From the NCBI RefSeq assembly GCF_000337775.1, contig NZ_AOLQ01000030.1:1-51749 (forward strand): 51,749 bases of DNA. Reading direction: 5' to 3'. The position numbers were made by a program, and so were the translations under genes. A model generated the notes under the pieces. The model saw only the letters and a list, made by a program, of their open reading frames with translations, did no database searches and was not told the DNA's origin. Positions 25,788 to 34,002 of the stretch are shown here, in pieces. The DNA comes from Haloarcula vallismortis ATCC 29715 (GTDB lineage Archaea; Halobacteriota; Halobacteria; Halobacteriales; Haloarculaceae). Positions within the stretch are counted from its first letter, which is position 1; every line of letters begins with the position of its first letter.

Positions 25788-28406
25788 ATGTCTGATTCGA
25801 ACGCTTCGCGGTCTGATCTCCCCATCGAGCGCGGGTTTCCCATCGAGCAGGTGAACGACCTAGCCGACCGTGAGGGCCGGGCGAAACTCCACTACCGGCC
25901 GCTGACGACCATGCACAAGTGGTGGGCCCGGCGGCTCGGCTGTGTCTTTCGTACGATTTCGCTGTACTCGCTCGTCTCCGATCCCGACCGAGTCTCCGTT
26001 CGAGACCCGGACAAGGAGGATCACGACCTCACAGAGTTCGACGAAGCGTCCGAAAGAGCGGACACGGCAGATATCAAGGAGATGATCGAGAGCGTCGATT
26101 TGGCCAACCCCGACGCCATGTGGGATCTCTACTCCAAGGACATCCGTGTCGAAGACGCCGACGTTCTGGACCCGTTCATGGGCGGCGGGACGAGCCTCCT
26201 CGAAGCGATCCGATTCGACGCGGACGTGACCGGTGTCGATCTGAACCCCGTCGCGTGGTTCATCACGAAGAAGGAGCTCGAGGCCCACAGCGTCGATCCC
26301 GACGAACTCCGAGACGCTTTCGAGGACGTCGAGGACGCGGTCGCCGAGGAACTCCAGTCCCAGTACGAGACAGCGTGTCCCAACGACGAAAGTCACGTCG
26401 CCGATGCTGTCTACGCGTTCTGGGTCAGGGAACTCGACTGCACGTCTTGCGGCGAGACGGTCCCGCTGTTCAAGGACTACCGAGTCGCCAAGGAGAGGTA
26501 CGGGAACGACAATAGATATCACGTCTATTGCCCGGATTGTGGGAACATCTTCCTGACGGACGATTATCAGACTGAGACGATTTGCCCGGATTGTAGCAAT
26601 GAATACGTCCCGGAGAATGGCCCCGTTTCCCGGGGTGGAAATTACGGCTGCCCTTCGTGCGGTCTAAAGTACCCAATCGTGGATGCGATCGCCGACGGCC
26701 AATCGTACGCTGAGTCTCTCTATGCCCTCGAGTATTACTGCACCGAGTGTGAGGACGAGGGGAAAGATCGCCCAACATACAAGGGATACAAACAAGCGAA
26801 CGAAGAAGACATCGAGCGTTACGAACGGGCAGCCGATAGCTGGAGGAGCGAAGATACCCTCGCCGACTATGCTCCGCAAGGGGACATCCCCGAGGGTGCG
26901 ATTACGACTTCGTCATCGGTCAGCGGAAACGACGTCTTCCGTCACGGATACGAATCGTGGCAGGACATGTTCAACGACCGCCAGCTGTACTGCCTCTCGA
27001 CGCTCCTCCGCGCGATCGACGAGGAAGTAGACGATCAAACCATCAAGGAGTACCTTCTGCTGGCGTTCTCGGACTCGCTGATGTTTCAGAACAACTTCTC
27101 TACCTACAATATCAACGCCACGAAGATCAAGGGAATATTCCGAAAGAATTCGTTCATGCCTACGGTTGAGTACGTGGAGAACAACGTTTGGGGGACGAAG
27201 GCTGGCCTCGGAACGTTCAGCAATACCTGGGCGAAAATCGTTGATGGCGTCGAGTTTGCTCACTGGCCTACGGAGCGATACATCAAAAACGGGGATAATG
27301 AGGAGACCGCGCCGTTCGAGAAGCCCGTTGGAGGCGAGTACACGATACATCAAGGCGACCTGCACGACGTGGATCTGGAGTCGGAGTACGACGCGATTAT
27401 CACCGATCCTCCGTACTACGACAACGTCGTCTATTCCGAGGTCTCCGACTTCTTTTACGTCTGGCAGCGTCTGTTACTCGGTGACGAATACGAGGGTTTC
27501 TCGCCCGAAACAACCCCGCGCGAGGAGAGCATCGTCGCCAACCCGGCAGAGGGGAAAGATTCAGATTCGTTCGAATCAGAACTTAGAAGCGCGTTTTCGC
27601 GGATGCGCGAAGTTCTATCGGACGACGGCGTTCTTGTGTTCACGTATCGACACGGCGACGAGGATACCTGGGGAACGCTTCTCGAATCACTGTGCGACGA
27701 AGGCTTCGACGTTACCGCGACGTATCCGATTTCCGCGAACCTCAGCGAGTTCGTCGTCGGCGACGAACTCAACTTCAGTGTCGTCGTCGTCGCTCGTCCG
27801 GCGACGAACCGAGAGCCAATTAGTTGGTCGTCGCTCCGCCGGCGTGCTCACCGGGGCGCGAGCGAGACGCGTGAAAAGATTCAGGCCGGACAGACGCTCT
27901 CTGAGGGGGATATCAGCATCGTCGAGATGGGGCGCTGTTTCCGCGAGTACTCGAACCACCACGGGAAGGTACATCGCGGGGGAACAGTGATGTCGACGAC
28001 GGAGATAGTCAGCGAGATCTACGACATCATCTCCGGGAACGTCACACCGGACGAGATCTACCTCGACCTCCTCGAGATGGACGAGCCCACCCTCGACGAC
28101 GTGACTCGGTTCTGTCGAGGGACCGATATCGACCCCGATGATCTTCGGCGACGCGCCCTGTTCGTTACTGACGACGGTTTCGAGTTGACGGACTGGCGTG
28201 CAGAAGAGCGAATCGAATACCTCCGCGGGCGATCCACAGAGGAATTGACGCCGCTCGAAGGAGTGCAGTTACTTCGCTATCGGGACGCGCAAGACGTGAA
28301 GCCAACTGATGAACAGCGTGACCTCAACGTGACCTCGGAAATGATCGACGTCGCAGAGGAACTGGCGACGCTGACTGGAGACGAGGGCTACGAGGCCCTC
28401 TTCTAA
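25788..28406 (+). CDS. DUF1156 Zn-ribbon adenine-specific DNA methyltransferase, copy 3
   Basis: This 872-residue protein is the most divergent of the three paralogues but keeps the family marks. These are GFPIEQVNDLADREGRAK, MHKWWARRLGCVF, the SAM motif DPFMGGGTS at about residue 128, the catalytic DPPYYDN at about 540, and zinc-ribbon pairs (CTSCG, CPDCG, CPDCS, CPSCG). The C-terminal domain, after about residue 700, is shorter and only weakly like copies 1 and 2. It follows the DUF499 ATPase by 39 bases and is probably co-transcribed. A TATA-like TCTAAATACG around 25759 could add an internal promoter. Because of its position it is probably the original partner of the DUF499 ATPase, with copies 1 and 2 as additional specificities. 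That order of acquisition is inference. Confidence 0.9.
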   Translation: MSDSNASRSDLPIERGFPIEQVNDLADREGRAKLHYRPLTTMHKWWARRLGCVFRTISLYSLVSDPDRVSVRDPDKEDHDLTEFDEASERADTADIKEMIESVDLANPDAMWDLYSKDIRVEDADVLDPFMGGGTSLLEAIRFDADVTGVDLNPVAWFITKKELEAHSVDPDELRDAFEDVEDAVAEELQSQYETACPNDESHVADAVYAFWVRELDCTSCGETVPLFKDYRVAKERYGNDNRYHVYCPDCGNIFLTDDYQTETICPDCSNEYVPENGPVSRGGNYGCPSCGLKYPIVDAIADGQSYAESLYALEYYCTECEDEGKDRPTYKGYKQANEEDIERYERAADSWRSEDTLADYAPQGDIPEGAITTSSSVSGNDVFRHGYESWQDMFNDRQLYCLSTLLRAIDEEVDDQTIKEYLLLAFSDSLMFQNNFSTYNINATKIKGIFRKNSFMPTVEYVENNVWGTKAGLGTFSNTWAKIVDGVEFAHWPTERYIKNGDNEETAPFEKPVGGEYTIHQGDLHDVDLESEYDAIITDPPYYDNVVYSEVSDFFYVWQRLLLGDEYEGFSPETTPREESIVANPAEGKDSDSFESELRSAFSRMREVLSDDGVLVFTYRHGDEDTWGTLLESLCDEGFDVTATYPISANLSEFVVGDELNFSVVVVARPATNREPISWSSLRRRAHRGASETREKIQAGQTLSEGDISIVEMGRCFREYSNHHGKVHRGGTVMSTTEIVSEIYDIISGNVTPDEIYLDLLEMDEPTLDDVTRFCRGTDIDPDDLRRRALFVTDDGFELTDWRAEERIEYLRGRSTEELTPLEGVQLLRYRDAQDVKPTDEQRDLNVTSEMIDVAEELATLTGDEGYEALF

Positions 28407-28448
28407 CCTTGGTGCACTTTGATACCTCCGTAATTCGAGGACGACATC

Positions 28449-28844
28449 ATGAGTGATATCGATGCCGTCGCGGGGATGTACAATATCGTCGATCGAGAGA
28501 GGCGTGAGACAGCTGACTATCAGGTCCCTGTCGAGGAGTTCATAACGATGCTCGAGAGCCACGATATGCCACAGGAGATCTGTGTGGTGGGGCTCGACGA
28601 TGTCTTAGCCAGAGACGAGAAACTACAGGAGTACCTCATTGATACGATGCGCCGAGAAATGGATTACCTCAACGGTCAGCGACCACTGCCAACCGTTCAA
28701 TTTACAGTTGAAGGCGAGTTCCAGAGCGTCAGGGACTCCTTCGAAGTCGAAATAGACGGAGAGTTCTATGGTCTCAGTCCCGTTTTCGGACGGCAGATGA
28801 AGCAGCGAGAACCCGGCTGGTTGGTGACGACATTTAGGATATAA
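28449..28844 (+). CDS. Unrecognised small acidic protein following DUF1156 copy 3
   Basis: This 131-residue protein follows the third methyltransferase by 42 bases on the same strand, so it may be the last gene of that operon. It has an N-terminal helical half (VEEFITMLESHDMPQEICVVG) and a beta-rich C-terminal half (LPTVQFTVEGEFQSVRDSFEVEIDG). No metal-binding or nucleotide motif is visible. I do not recognise a family. Similar-sized helper proteins often accompany DUF499/DUF1156 genes, but I cannot tie this sequence to any of them by motif. Confidence 0.6.
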   Translation: MSDIDAVAGMYNIVDRERRETADYQVPVEEFITMLESHDMPQEICVVGLDDVLARDEKLQEYLIDTMRREMDYLNGQRPLPTVQFTVEGEFQSVRDSFEVEIDGEFYGLSPVFGRQMKQREPGWLVTTFRI

Positions 28845-28887
28845 CGCTACTTATGACTCTGTATCGTGTAACTTCGACCTATAGAAC

Positions 28888-29670
28888 TCAATTTAACATA
28901 AATGAGAGGACTTCCAGAATATCTTCTCCTTCATCAGTCAACTGGTATCGATTCTCGTCACCTCGTGGGATCATTTTCACGTACCCCCACTCGAGCAGGG
29001 GATCGAGCACCTTCTCGTCGGCCGGGTCATAGTAATGTCGAACTTCGGAGCGCTCATACTCAGACAGTAGGGAAAGATCCATAGAGAACTCTACTACCTC
29101 TCGTTTTATCACGTATCCCCGGTCAGTTGCCTCCTCCTGTATGAATTCCAAAACTCGAAGGAAGTCCCGATGAGGGCTGCTGAAAGGATATTGGGGGAGT
29201 GTCTGTGGATCTTGAATGTCTGTAGCAATCTGCTCCCCATAGTATGATTCTGCTCGCACATAATAGGGAGTTGCATCTGTGGAAGTCGCTGCTATCGCTC
29301 CTGCAATGGCGGTAATCTTACTTCCTGTAGTAATATTCAGATAGATTTCCGTGTTGTCGGACTGATAGCGTGTAATCACATCACCAGCCCCCAGAACTGC
29401 ACTATTCAGATCGAAGAAATCACATTCTGTTATCTCAACGTCAATATCTTCCTCTTCTAGCTTGCGTCGGACCTCGTCCCGGCAAGCCCTCCCTTTGGAG
29501 ATATCCTCATCTATACTTTCCTCAGCGGATTCTTCAGAGTTTGAGACGGTCTCCCCATTGTGTGCTATCAGGATGACCTTGTCTGCATTACTTTCTATTG
29601 GGGGACGATAGACTCGCTCGCGTTCGTATCCCTGAAAGGCGATATGAACCTGTTCTGTCCCCAGATACAC
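28888..29670 (-). CDS. CARF-like winged-helix regulator (HFX_2341/DUF6293-like)
   Basis: This 260-residue protein starts with a Rossmann-like domain (QVHIAFQGYERERVY ... ADKVILIAHNG). It carries the phosphate-binding-like loop LNITTGSKITAIAGAIAA at about residues 113-130, the position where CARF domains have their N-T-G-G-T-K loop. The C-terminal 90 residues are a winged helix ending in a strand-turn-strand (WGYVKMIPRGDENRYQLTDEGEDIL). This two-domain layout is that of the archaeal HFX_2341-like regulators, thought to sense a nucleotide second messenger. No CRISPR or cyclase gene lies in the window, so the ligand is unknown. It faces the gene at 29835 across a 164-base region with G/C-run repeats, likely its operator. 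Confidence 0.78.
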   Translation of the reverse strand: MYLGTEQVHIAFQGYERERVYRPPIESNADKVILIAHNGETVSNSEESAEESIDEDISKGRACRDEVRRKLEEEDIDVEITECDFFDLNSAVLGAGDVITRYQSDNTEIYLNITTGSKITAIAGAIAATSTDATPYYVRAESYYGEQIATDIQDPQTLPQYPFSSPHRDFLRVLEFIQEEATDRGYVIKREVVEFSMDLSLLSEYERSEVRHYYDPADEKVLDPLLEWGYVKMIPRGDENRYQLTDEGEDILEVLSFMLN

Positions 29671-29716
29671 TATCTTCTATTGGCATTTTATCGAGGATAA
29701 GGTTATCGCTCACCTG

Positions 29717-29814
29717 TTTCCAACTGTGGTTGGAAAGTGCTAGAAGGACATCGAACCCCCCTGAATCAAATCGAATCGTATGGGGGTTTAGACACTTTAT
29801 GGGGTGATCCCCCC
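29717..29814. promoter_or_regulatory. Operator-like region between the CARF-like regulator and gene 29835
   Basis: Three elements lie in the divergent gap. The first is a perfect 8-base-stem hairpin, TTTCCAAC-TGTG-GTTGGAAA, at 29717-29736. The second is an inverted pair AACCCCC (29754-29760) and GGGGGTT (29782-29788) with a 21-base spacer. The third is GGGGTGATCCCCCC at 29801-29814, immediately after the TATA element CTTTATG (29795-29801). The TATA box is 34-40 bases before the ATG at 29835. The C/G runs around the TATA box are well placed for repression by the neighbouring regulator. Function is inferred. Confidence 0.55.
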
Positions 29815-29834
29815 TACTATGAGGTACAGAAATC

Positions 29835-30473
29835 ATGTCCGTCGAAAAGCTGAAAGAAACCATCGTCGAACACGAAGATTCAACTCGGAGCGCAGAGGAT
29901 CAGGCGGAAGTAGCCGCCTACCTCTGGGAGAACGACTACACCCCAGTGAGTGACGGGATCAAGCGGACTGAGTTGGAAGAGGAACTCGAGAACGCAGAGG
30001 TAGATATAGAACATAGTGTCGAGACTTGTTTGTTAAATCTGCGCGACTTAGACTTCGTGCGCAGATGGATTAACGGACCGCAGATCCTGGTCATTCACGA
30101 TGAGCAGGGTGTTGTTAATGGCGAGCCGTTAGAGGAGATGGTCGAGGAGGAACAGACCGCCCTGATCGAGGCGATCCAAGACGAAGATCCTCCCGAAGAA
30201 GGATCTGAAACCATAGCAGACGGCGGAGAACCGCCTACTCTACGGAAAATAGCGGCAGAAACCCTAGACGTGGGTGCGAGTGTAGTTGAGACCGAACTCA
30301 AAGCGGGGGAGATGGTGCCGGATCAGATGGAAAAGCACCGGAAGGTTGTGGAGGCTATTGAGGAGGCCGACCGCGAAAAGAACGGGGACTATCACGCTCT
30401 TCGCTTCATCCACAATCCCTATCGATACTCACTCACGACCAAGGCTGTCAGCATATGTGAAGAGTCTGAGTAA
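29835..30473 (+). CDS. Unrecognised acidic protein, probable target of the CARF-like regulator
   Basis: This 212-residue, very acidic protein has no transmembrane segment. Residues 20-85 read as a helix-rich winged-helix-like unit (YTPVSDGIKRTELEEELENA ... NLRDLDFVRRW). A disordered E/D/P stretch follows at about 95-125. A second helical domain (TLRKIAAETLDVGASVVETELKAG) ends in a short beta segment. Its promoter region carries the operator-like repeats shared with the divergent regulator. The next gene, a small membrane protein, starts 11 bases downstream, so the two form a pair. The enzyme class is unknown. Lower GC than the flanking DUF499 region suggests separate acquisition. Confidence 0.6.
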   Translation: MSVEKLKETIVEHEDSTRSAEDQAEVAAYLWENDYTPVSDGIKRTELEEELENAEVDIEHSVETCLLNLRDLDFVRRWINGPQILVIHDEQGVVNGEPLEEMVEEEQTALIEAIQDEDPPEEGSETIADGGEPPTLRKIAAETLDVGASVVETELKAGEMVPDQMEKHRKVVEAIEEADREKNGDYHALRFIHNPYRYSLTTKAVSICEESE

Positions 30474-30484
30474 AAGATGAATTT

Positions 30485-30814
30485 ATGTCTGGCTCAGGAG
30501 AACCGACCAACGACAGTCAAAAGCAATCCAAACCATCAGGGCTCAGGAGATGGATAGTTAGTCTTCTCGGAGCAGACTCCGTTCTACATCGCTCAGTAGG
30601 AGTGTCCGTCGAAAGTATCATCGAATTTCTAGTCTTTGGAATGCTTGCGGCTGTGTTCACCGGAGTGGTTACAATATTACACCTCGGGACGGATTTTACC
30701 CTTCCTGCCTATCCCGCCAGTATAGTGTTTGTTTGGTCGGGAACGGTCATTGAGATCTGGAAGCAAAAAACTGGGTTTCTGACTTTAAACAACACTGTCG
30801 AAAGAGATTCTTAG
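30485..30814 (+). CDS. Small two-helix membrane protein
   Basis: This 109-residue protein has a polar S/Q/K-rich N-terminus (residues 1-20), a possible amphipathic helix at 21-40, and two transmembrane helices at about 46-68 (IIEFLVFGMLAAVFTGVVTI) and 76-93 (LPAYPASIVFVWSGTVIEIW). It lies 11 bases after the acidic gene at 29835 and is presumably expressed with it under the CARF-like regulator. Two-helix membrane proteins paired with a CARF-controlled gene recall effectors that damage the membrane, but there is no sequence proof of that here. Confidence 0.6.
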   Translation: MSGSGEPTNDSQKQSKPSGLRRWIVSLLGADSVLHRSVGVSVESIIEFLVFGMLAAVFTGVVTILHLGTDFTLPAYPASIVFVWSGTVIEIWKQKTGFLTLNNTVERDS

Positions 30815-30823
30815 CTATCAGAA

Positions 30824-32620
30824 TTACATTAGTGCCCAAGGGCCTTCTTGAGAAACGGTAACACCTTCTTCCATCTGCTGAAGGAAGTACAGCGTAACTT
30901 CGCCGTGGTCGGCGTCTGTATTGTTGGTGTAGACGGGGACGCACGTCGTCTCGTGTTGCGGATATCGCGGGCGGTCGTCCTCGTCCCTCTTGCCGCACGC
31001 GTCCTTGATACGGGACTTCGTCCACTGACCCTGGTTTTCAAGGTCCGGCTTGTTCGGTCCGTACGTCGAGAACGCGATGTCGTTGATCACGCGGGCAGCG
31101 AAGGTCGCCGGATTACTGATTGCGAACGGTCCGGTCGTGTCGTAGACATCTGAGAGGTCGTCTTCAGACACGTCCTCTAAGCAGAGACGGCCGTGCTGTA
31201 CTGCGTCGAACACGTGGAGTTCGGGATATTTGAGCGCAAGTGACTCGAGTAGATACTCCCGAGTGAGGCGTTCGTACTCGTCGCAGGCGAACTCGTCGTC
31301 GGGTGAGAGCACCTCCACTTCGCCACCAGTATTGGTCACAGAGAGACGATCTCGATGGTACTGGGGACAGAGGAATGCCATCCGGTCGGTGTCGGTGAGA
31401 TACGCGTAGGCGAACATCCGGGACCGCGAGGCCGAATCGTTCGCCGGGTTCTTTCCTTCTTGGTAGTACTTCGAATCAAGGACGGCCAGCGTTTCGTCGC
31501 CGTCGGTCAGTAGGTGATCGGGCTCGTGAGCGGCCTTTGCGTTCCCCTCGAACGGATAAAGCCGGTGTTCGTCCTTGCACTCGACGTCGGACAGTCGATC
31601 CAAGTGGTCGAGGGCTCGCAGCGACTCGACTTCCCGGCTGAGAACTCGCTGCGTATAGTCTTGGAATAACGAGTCCATGCTCAACGCGTAATCCACGAGC
31701 AGCTCCTCGGGGCCGCCGCCGGTCTGTCCCAAGAGGGCTGACGAGAGGATCGACTGTGACGTGTGAACCGCCCGGCGATAATAGTGGCGTTGCCGGTGAA
31801 GGTCGGCCAGCGAAAGCCGCCGGTACTCCCCGAGGCGCTTTTGACTGCTCTGTATCCCGCGATCTTCGATTTCCTTCACCTGATTGTGGACCATCGACAG
31901 CAGGAAATCCTGCCGCGGATGCTGGTGGCCGTCGCGCTCCTGCTGAAGTAACCGTAGCAAGAGTTTTCCCGCCATGTGGATGGCCTCGTTCACCGGATTC
32001 GCGTAATCGACCTCTGTCTCCACCCACGTCGGTTCCGGGTTTCCCGTCGCGTGATTCATCAGCGTCTGGGCGACGTCAACCGACCCGAGTCCCTCGTACC
32101 CGTTCCGACGTCGGATATTGAGGTCCCGGATGAAGCCCTTCTTCGTGATGGTCTTGACGCCGTGTACGTAGTTGATAGCCAGGATAGCGATGAGCTGGGA
32201 CGCTTCGATCTCACCGGCAATCAGCTCCTCGAGCGGGATACCGTAGTGTGACTGTGTACGGTCGATATCGTAGACTGTGAGGAGCATTCGGATGACGTTC
32301 TCCCACTCGATTTTCGGCTCGACCTGAACGCTCATCCCGGGCACGAGTTTGACGATCCCCACGACGTCGGAGGGTTCGACGTGGAGCGAGTTTTCCACGA
32401 TCCGAGCGGAGAGGACGTGAAGCGGCCCCGAGCCGCTGTCGTCTGCTTCCGGACGGAGTCGCGGGCGTTTCTTCACGTACCGGCTACCTTCCCGGACGAA
32501 GTTCGCTGCCCGGAGTTCGTCCCGGAGACTCTCCGGGTCACAGCCTTCGACGATCAGCTTCCGATTTTCCTGGACGGAACAGAGTTCCGTGCCGTACTCA
32601 CATCGGAGTGCGTCACTCAT
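30824..32620 (-). CDS. McrC-like PD-(D/E)XK nuclease subunit
   Basis: This 598-residue protein, counted from the ATG at 32620, matches the McrC family. The N-terminal beta-rich domain includes VGIVKLVPGMSVQVEPKI. A central helical part carries MLLTVYDIDR and a conserved DFLLSMVHNQVKEIEDRG. The nuclease core around residues 365-390 has a PD followed by LAVLDSKYYQ, the D-x-K pair. McrC pairs with an McrB-type NTPase to cut modified or foreign DNA. The start is set by its 8-base overlap with the end of the McrB-like gene. A longer in-frame reading up to 32704 would add a basic R/P-rich tail unlike the family. The catalytic residues look intact. Confidence 0.85.
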   Translation of the reverse strand: MSDALRCEYGTELCSVQENRKLIVEGCDPESLRDELRAANFVREGSRYVKKRPRLRPEADDSGSGPLHVLSARIVENSLHVEPSDVVGIVKLVPGMSVQVEPKIEWENVIRMLLTVYDIDRTQSHYGIPLEELIAGEIEASQLIAILAINYVHGVKTITKKGFIRDLNIRRRNGYEGLGSVDVAQTLMNHATGNPEPTWVETEVDYANPVNEAIHMAGKLLLRLLQQERDGHQHPRQDFLLSMVHNQVKEIEDRGIQSSQKRLGEYRRLSLADLHRQRHYYRRAVHTSQSILSSALLGQTGGGPEELLVDYALSMDSLFQDYTQRVLSREVESLRALDHLDRLSDVECKDEHRLYPFEGNAKAAHEPDHLLTDGDETLAVLDSKYYQEGKNPANDSASRSRMFAYAYLTDTDRMAFLCPQYHRDRLSVTNTGGEVEVLSPDDEFACDEYERLTREYLLESLALKYPELHVFDAVQHGRLCLEDVSEDDLSDVYDTTGPFAISNPATFAARVINDIAFSTYGPNKPDLENQGQWTKSRIKDACGKRDEDDRPRYPQHETTCVPVYTNNTDADHGEVTLYFLQQMEEGVTVSQEGPWALM

Positions 32621-33845
32621 AGGCGCTGACGCCCATCTCCCGTTCTTCAGCCTCGGCTTCCCTGGCCGCGAGGTCGATCGCCGAGGATAGGTCGAAGGCC
32701 TCAAACTGGTCGTCGAGCGTCTCGTAGTGCGTCGCCAGTTGGTTGATCTGGGGGAGCGACGCGCTGTTCAAGAGCCGGGGAGCAATATAGGTCGAAAACG
32801 CCTGCCCGACCGCTGTTGCTTCTTCGCTTTCGTACGGCCCGCCTTCCTCACAGGCACTCTTGAGGAACTTCGTGACGTCCACGTAGTGCATCGGTCCGAA
32901 CTCCATGATCCCTCCTTCGCCGCTCGTCGTCGTTCCGTTGTTGACACCGTCGTGGTGGCTCTCGAAGAGGTCGTGAAGCCGTTCCTGGTCAATATCGATG
33001 TCCGGCCCGAGTTCGCCGATCCAGTCGTCGAATAAGTCCGCTCGCTGGTCGTCCTCGTAGCGGCTCAGTTCTACCATCGCAAACCGGCGGGTGATCGCGT
33101 TGTCGAGTTCGTTGACCGTCCGGTCCGACATGTTCATCGTGCAGATGATCTTTACGTCGTCGTTGAGGGTGAGACTGTTCCCCTCTTCGTCACGGAAAAT
33201 CGCCTGGTCGTAATCCTCGATGGCCGTGTACAGGGGGCCGAAGACCTGGGAGATGTCGGCTCGCGTTATCTCGTCGATGATGACGCCCCAGTTGTCGTGA
33301 TACTCGTTCGCTTTCTGAATGCCCTGAGAGACGCAACCAGCCTGACGGACGTACTTGATTTCGCCGTCGTCGGTCTCCGGCTGGATGCTGCCGGTGATGT
33401 CCGCGGGCGTCCAACTGGGCGTCGCGGTGGAGATAGAGTAGTTGATACAGGTTTTCAGGGCGAGTTGCTTTGCGAAGTAGGTCTTCCCAGTGCCGGTTGG
33501 ACCGTAGAGGACGATCGGTTTTCCGACGTCGAGGGCGGTCTCGGCGTTCTTCTGTACAGTGTCCGGAACGCGAATGTCGCCGAGATCGTCGTTCCGCTGG
33601 GCTACGGTCTGCTTAACCGAGAGAGGTGCCGTCTGAGAGGTTAAGATTGCTTGCTCGATTTCAGCGCCGCTTCCTGGAACGTCTACATCGATGTTCCGTT
33701 CTTCGACTAAGTATCGGATGGCATCGGGGTCGCTGGTCTTGTTGATGAATTCTTTCGCTTGTGCCGCACCGCTGAGGATGAAGCCGCTGAATTCTTCCGC
33801 CTCCTCCCGATCGTAGTCCTCGAACCGCGGTTTCCCGCTACTCAT
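32613..33845 (-). CDS. McrB-like AAA+ NTPase
   Basis: This 410-residue protein is the motor subunit for the McrC-like nuclease encoded downstream with an 8-base overlap. Walker A GPTGTGKTY lies at about residues 113-121. Walker B is NWGVIIDEITRAD, followed by the McrB-type signature CTMNMSDRTVNELD (the MNxxD GTPase-type loop) and the arginine finger region AITRRFAMVEL. The N-terminal 100 residues are helical and acidic and do not resemble the DUF3578 or EVE target-recognition domains of classic McrB. Target choice is therefore unclear and the type IV label is provisional. The TATA box at 33869-33879 gives a leaderless promoter for the pair. Confidence 0.88.
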   Translation of the reverse strand: MSSGKPRFEDYDREEAEEFSGFILSGAAQAKEFINKTSDPDAIRYLVEERNIDVDVPGSGAEIEQAILTSQTAPLSVKQTVAQRNDDLGDIRVPDTVQKNAETALDVGKPIVLYGPTGTGKTYFAKQLALKTCINYSISTATPSWTPADITGSIQPETDDGEIKYVRQAGCVSQGIQKANEYHDNWGVIIDEITRADISQVFGPLYTAIEDYDQAIFRDEEGNSLTLNDDVKIICTMNMSDRTVNELDNAITRRFAMVELSRYEDDQRADLFDDWIGELGPDIDIDQERLHDLFESHHDGVNNGTTTSGEGGIMEFGPMHYVDVTKFLKSACEEGGPYESEEATAVGQAFSTYIAPRLLNSASLPQINQLATHYETLDDQFEAFDLSSAIDLAAREAEAEEREMGVSAYE

Positions 33846-33868
33846 TATCCTAAGCCTGTCACGGGCGT

Positions 33869-33879
33869 CTTATAAAATG
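33869..33879 (-). promoter_or_regulatory. TATA box of the mcrBC-like operon
   Basis: On the minus strand the sequence reads CATTTTATAAG, 24-34 bases upstream of the ATG at 33845. This is a near-ideal haloarchaeal TATA element and fixes the operon start. Confidence 0.7.
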
Positions 33880-34002
33880 TCCCTGTCAGAGTACGATTGA
33901 TTCTGTTCTTCGGGTCAAAATGAGAGGGGTTCTTGAGCGTGTACTACCCACTCGAGTAGATGGTCGCAAGAAAAAAGAGAGTGACAGTGTTCTGTCTGGC
34001 TA

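Noticed and set aside
29717-29736. GTTTCCAACTGTGGTTGGAAAG looks like a CRISPR repeat with an internal hairpin
   Set aside because: It occurs once. There is no second copy at spacer distance and no cas gene in the window, so it is treated as a hairpin or operator element.
32621-32704. Longer McrC start with a basic R/P-rich N-terminus
   Set aside because: It would overlap the McrB-like gene by about 90 bases and adds atypical residues. The ATG at 32620 gives the normal 8-base overlap.
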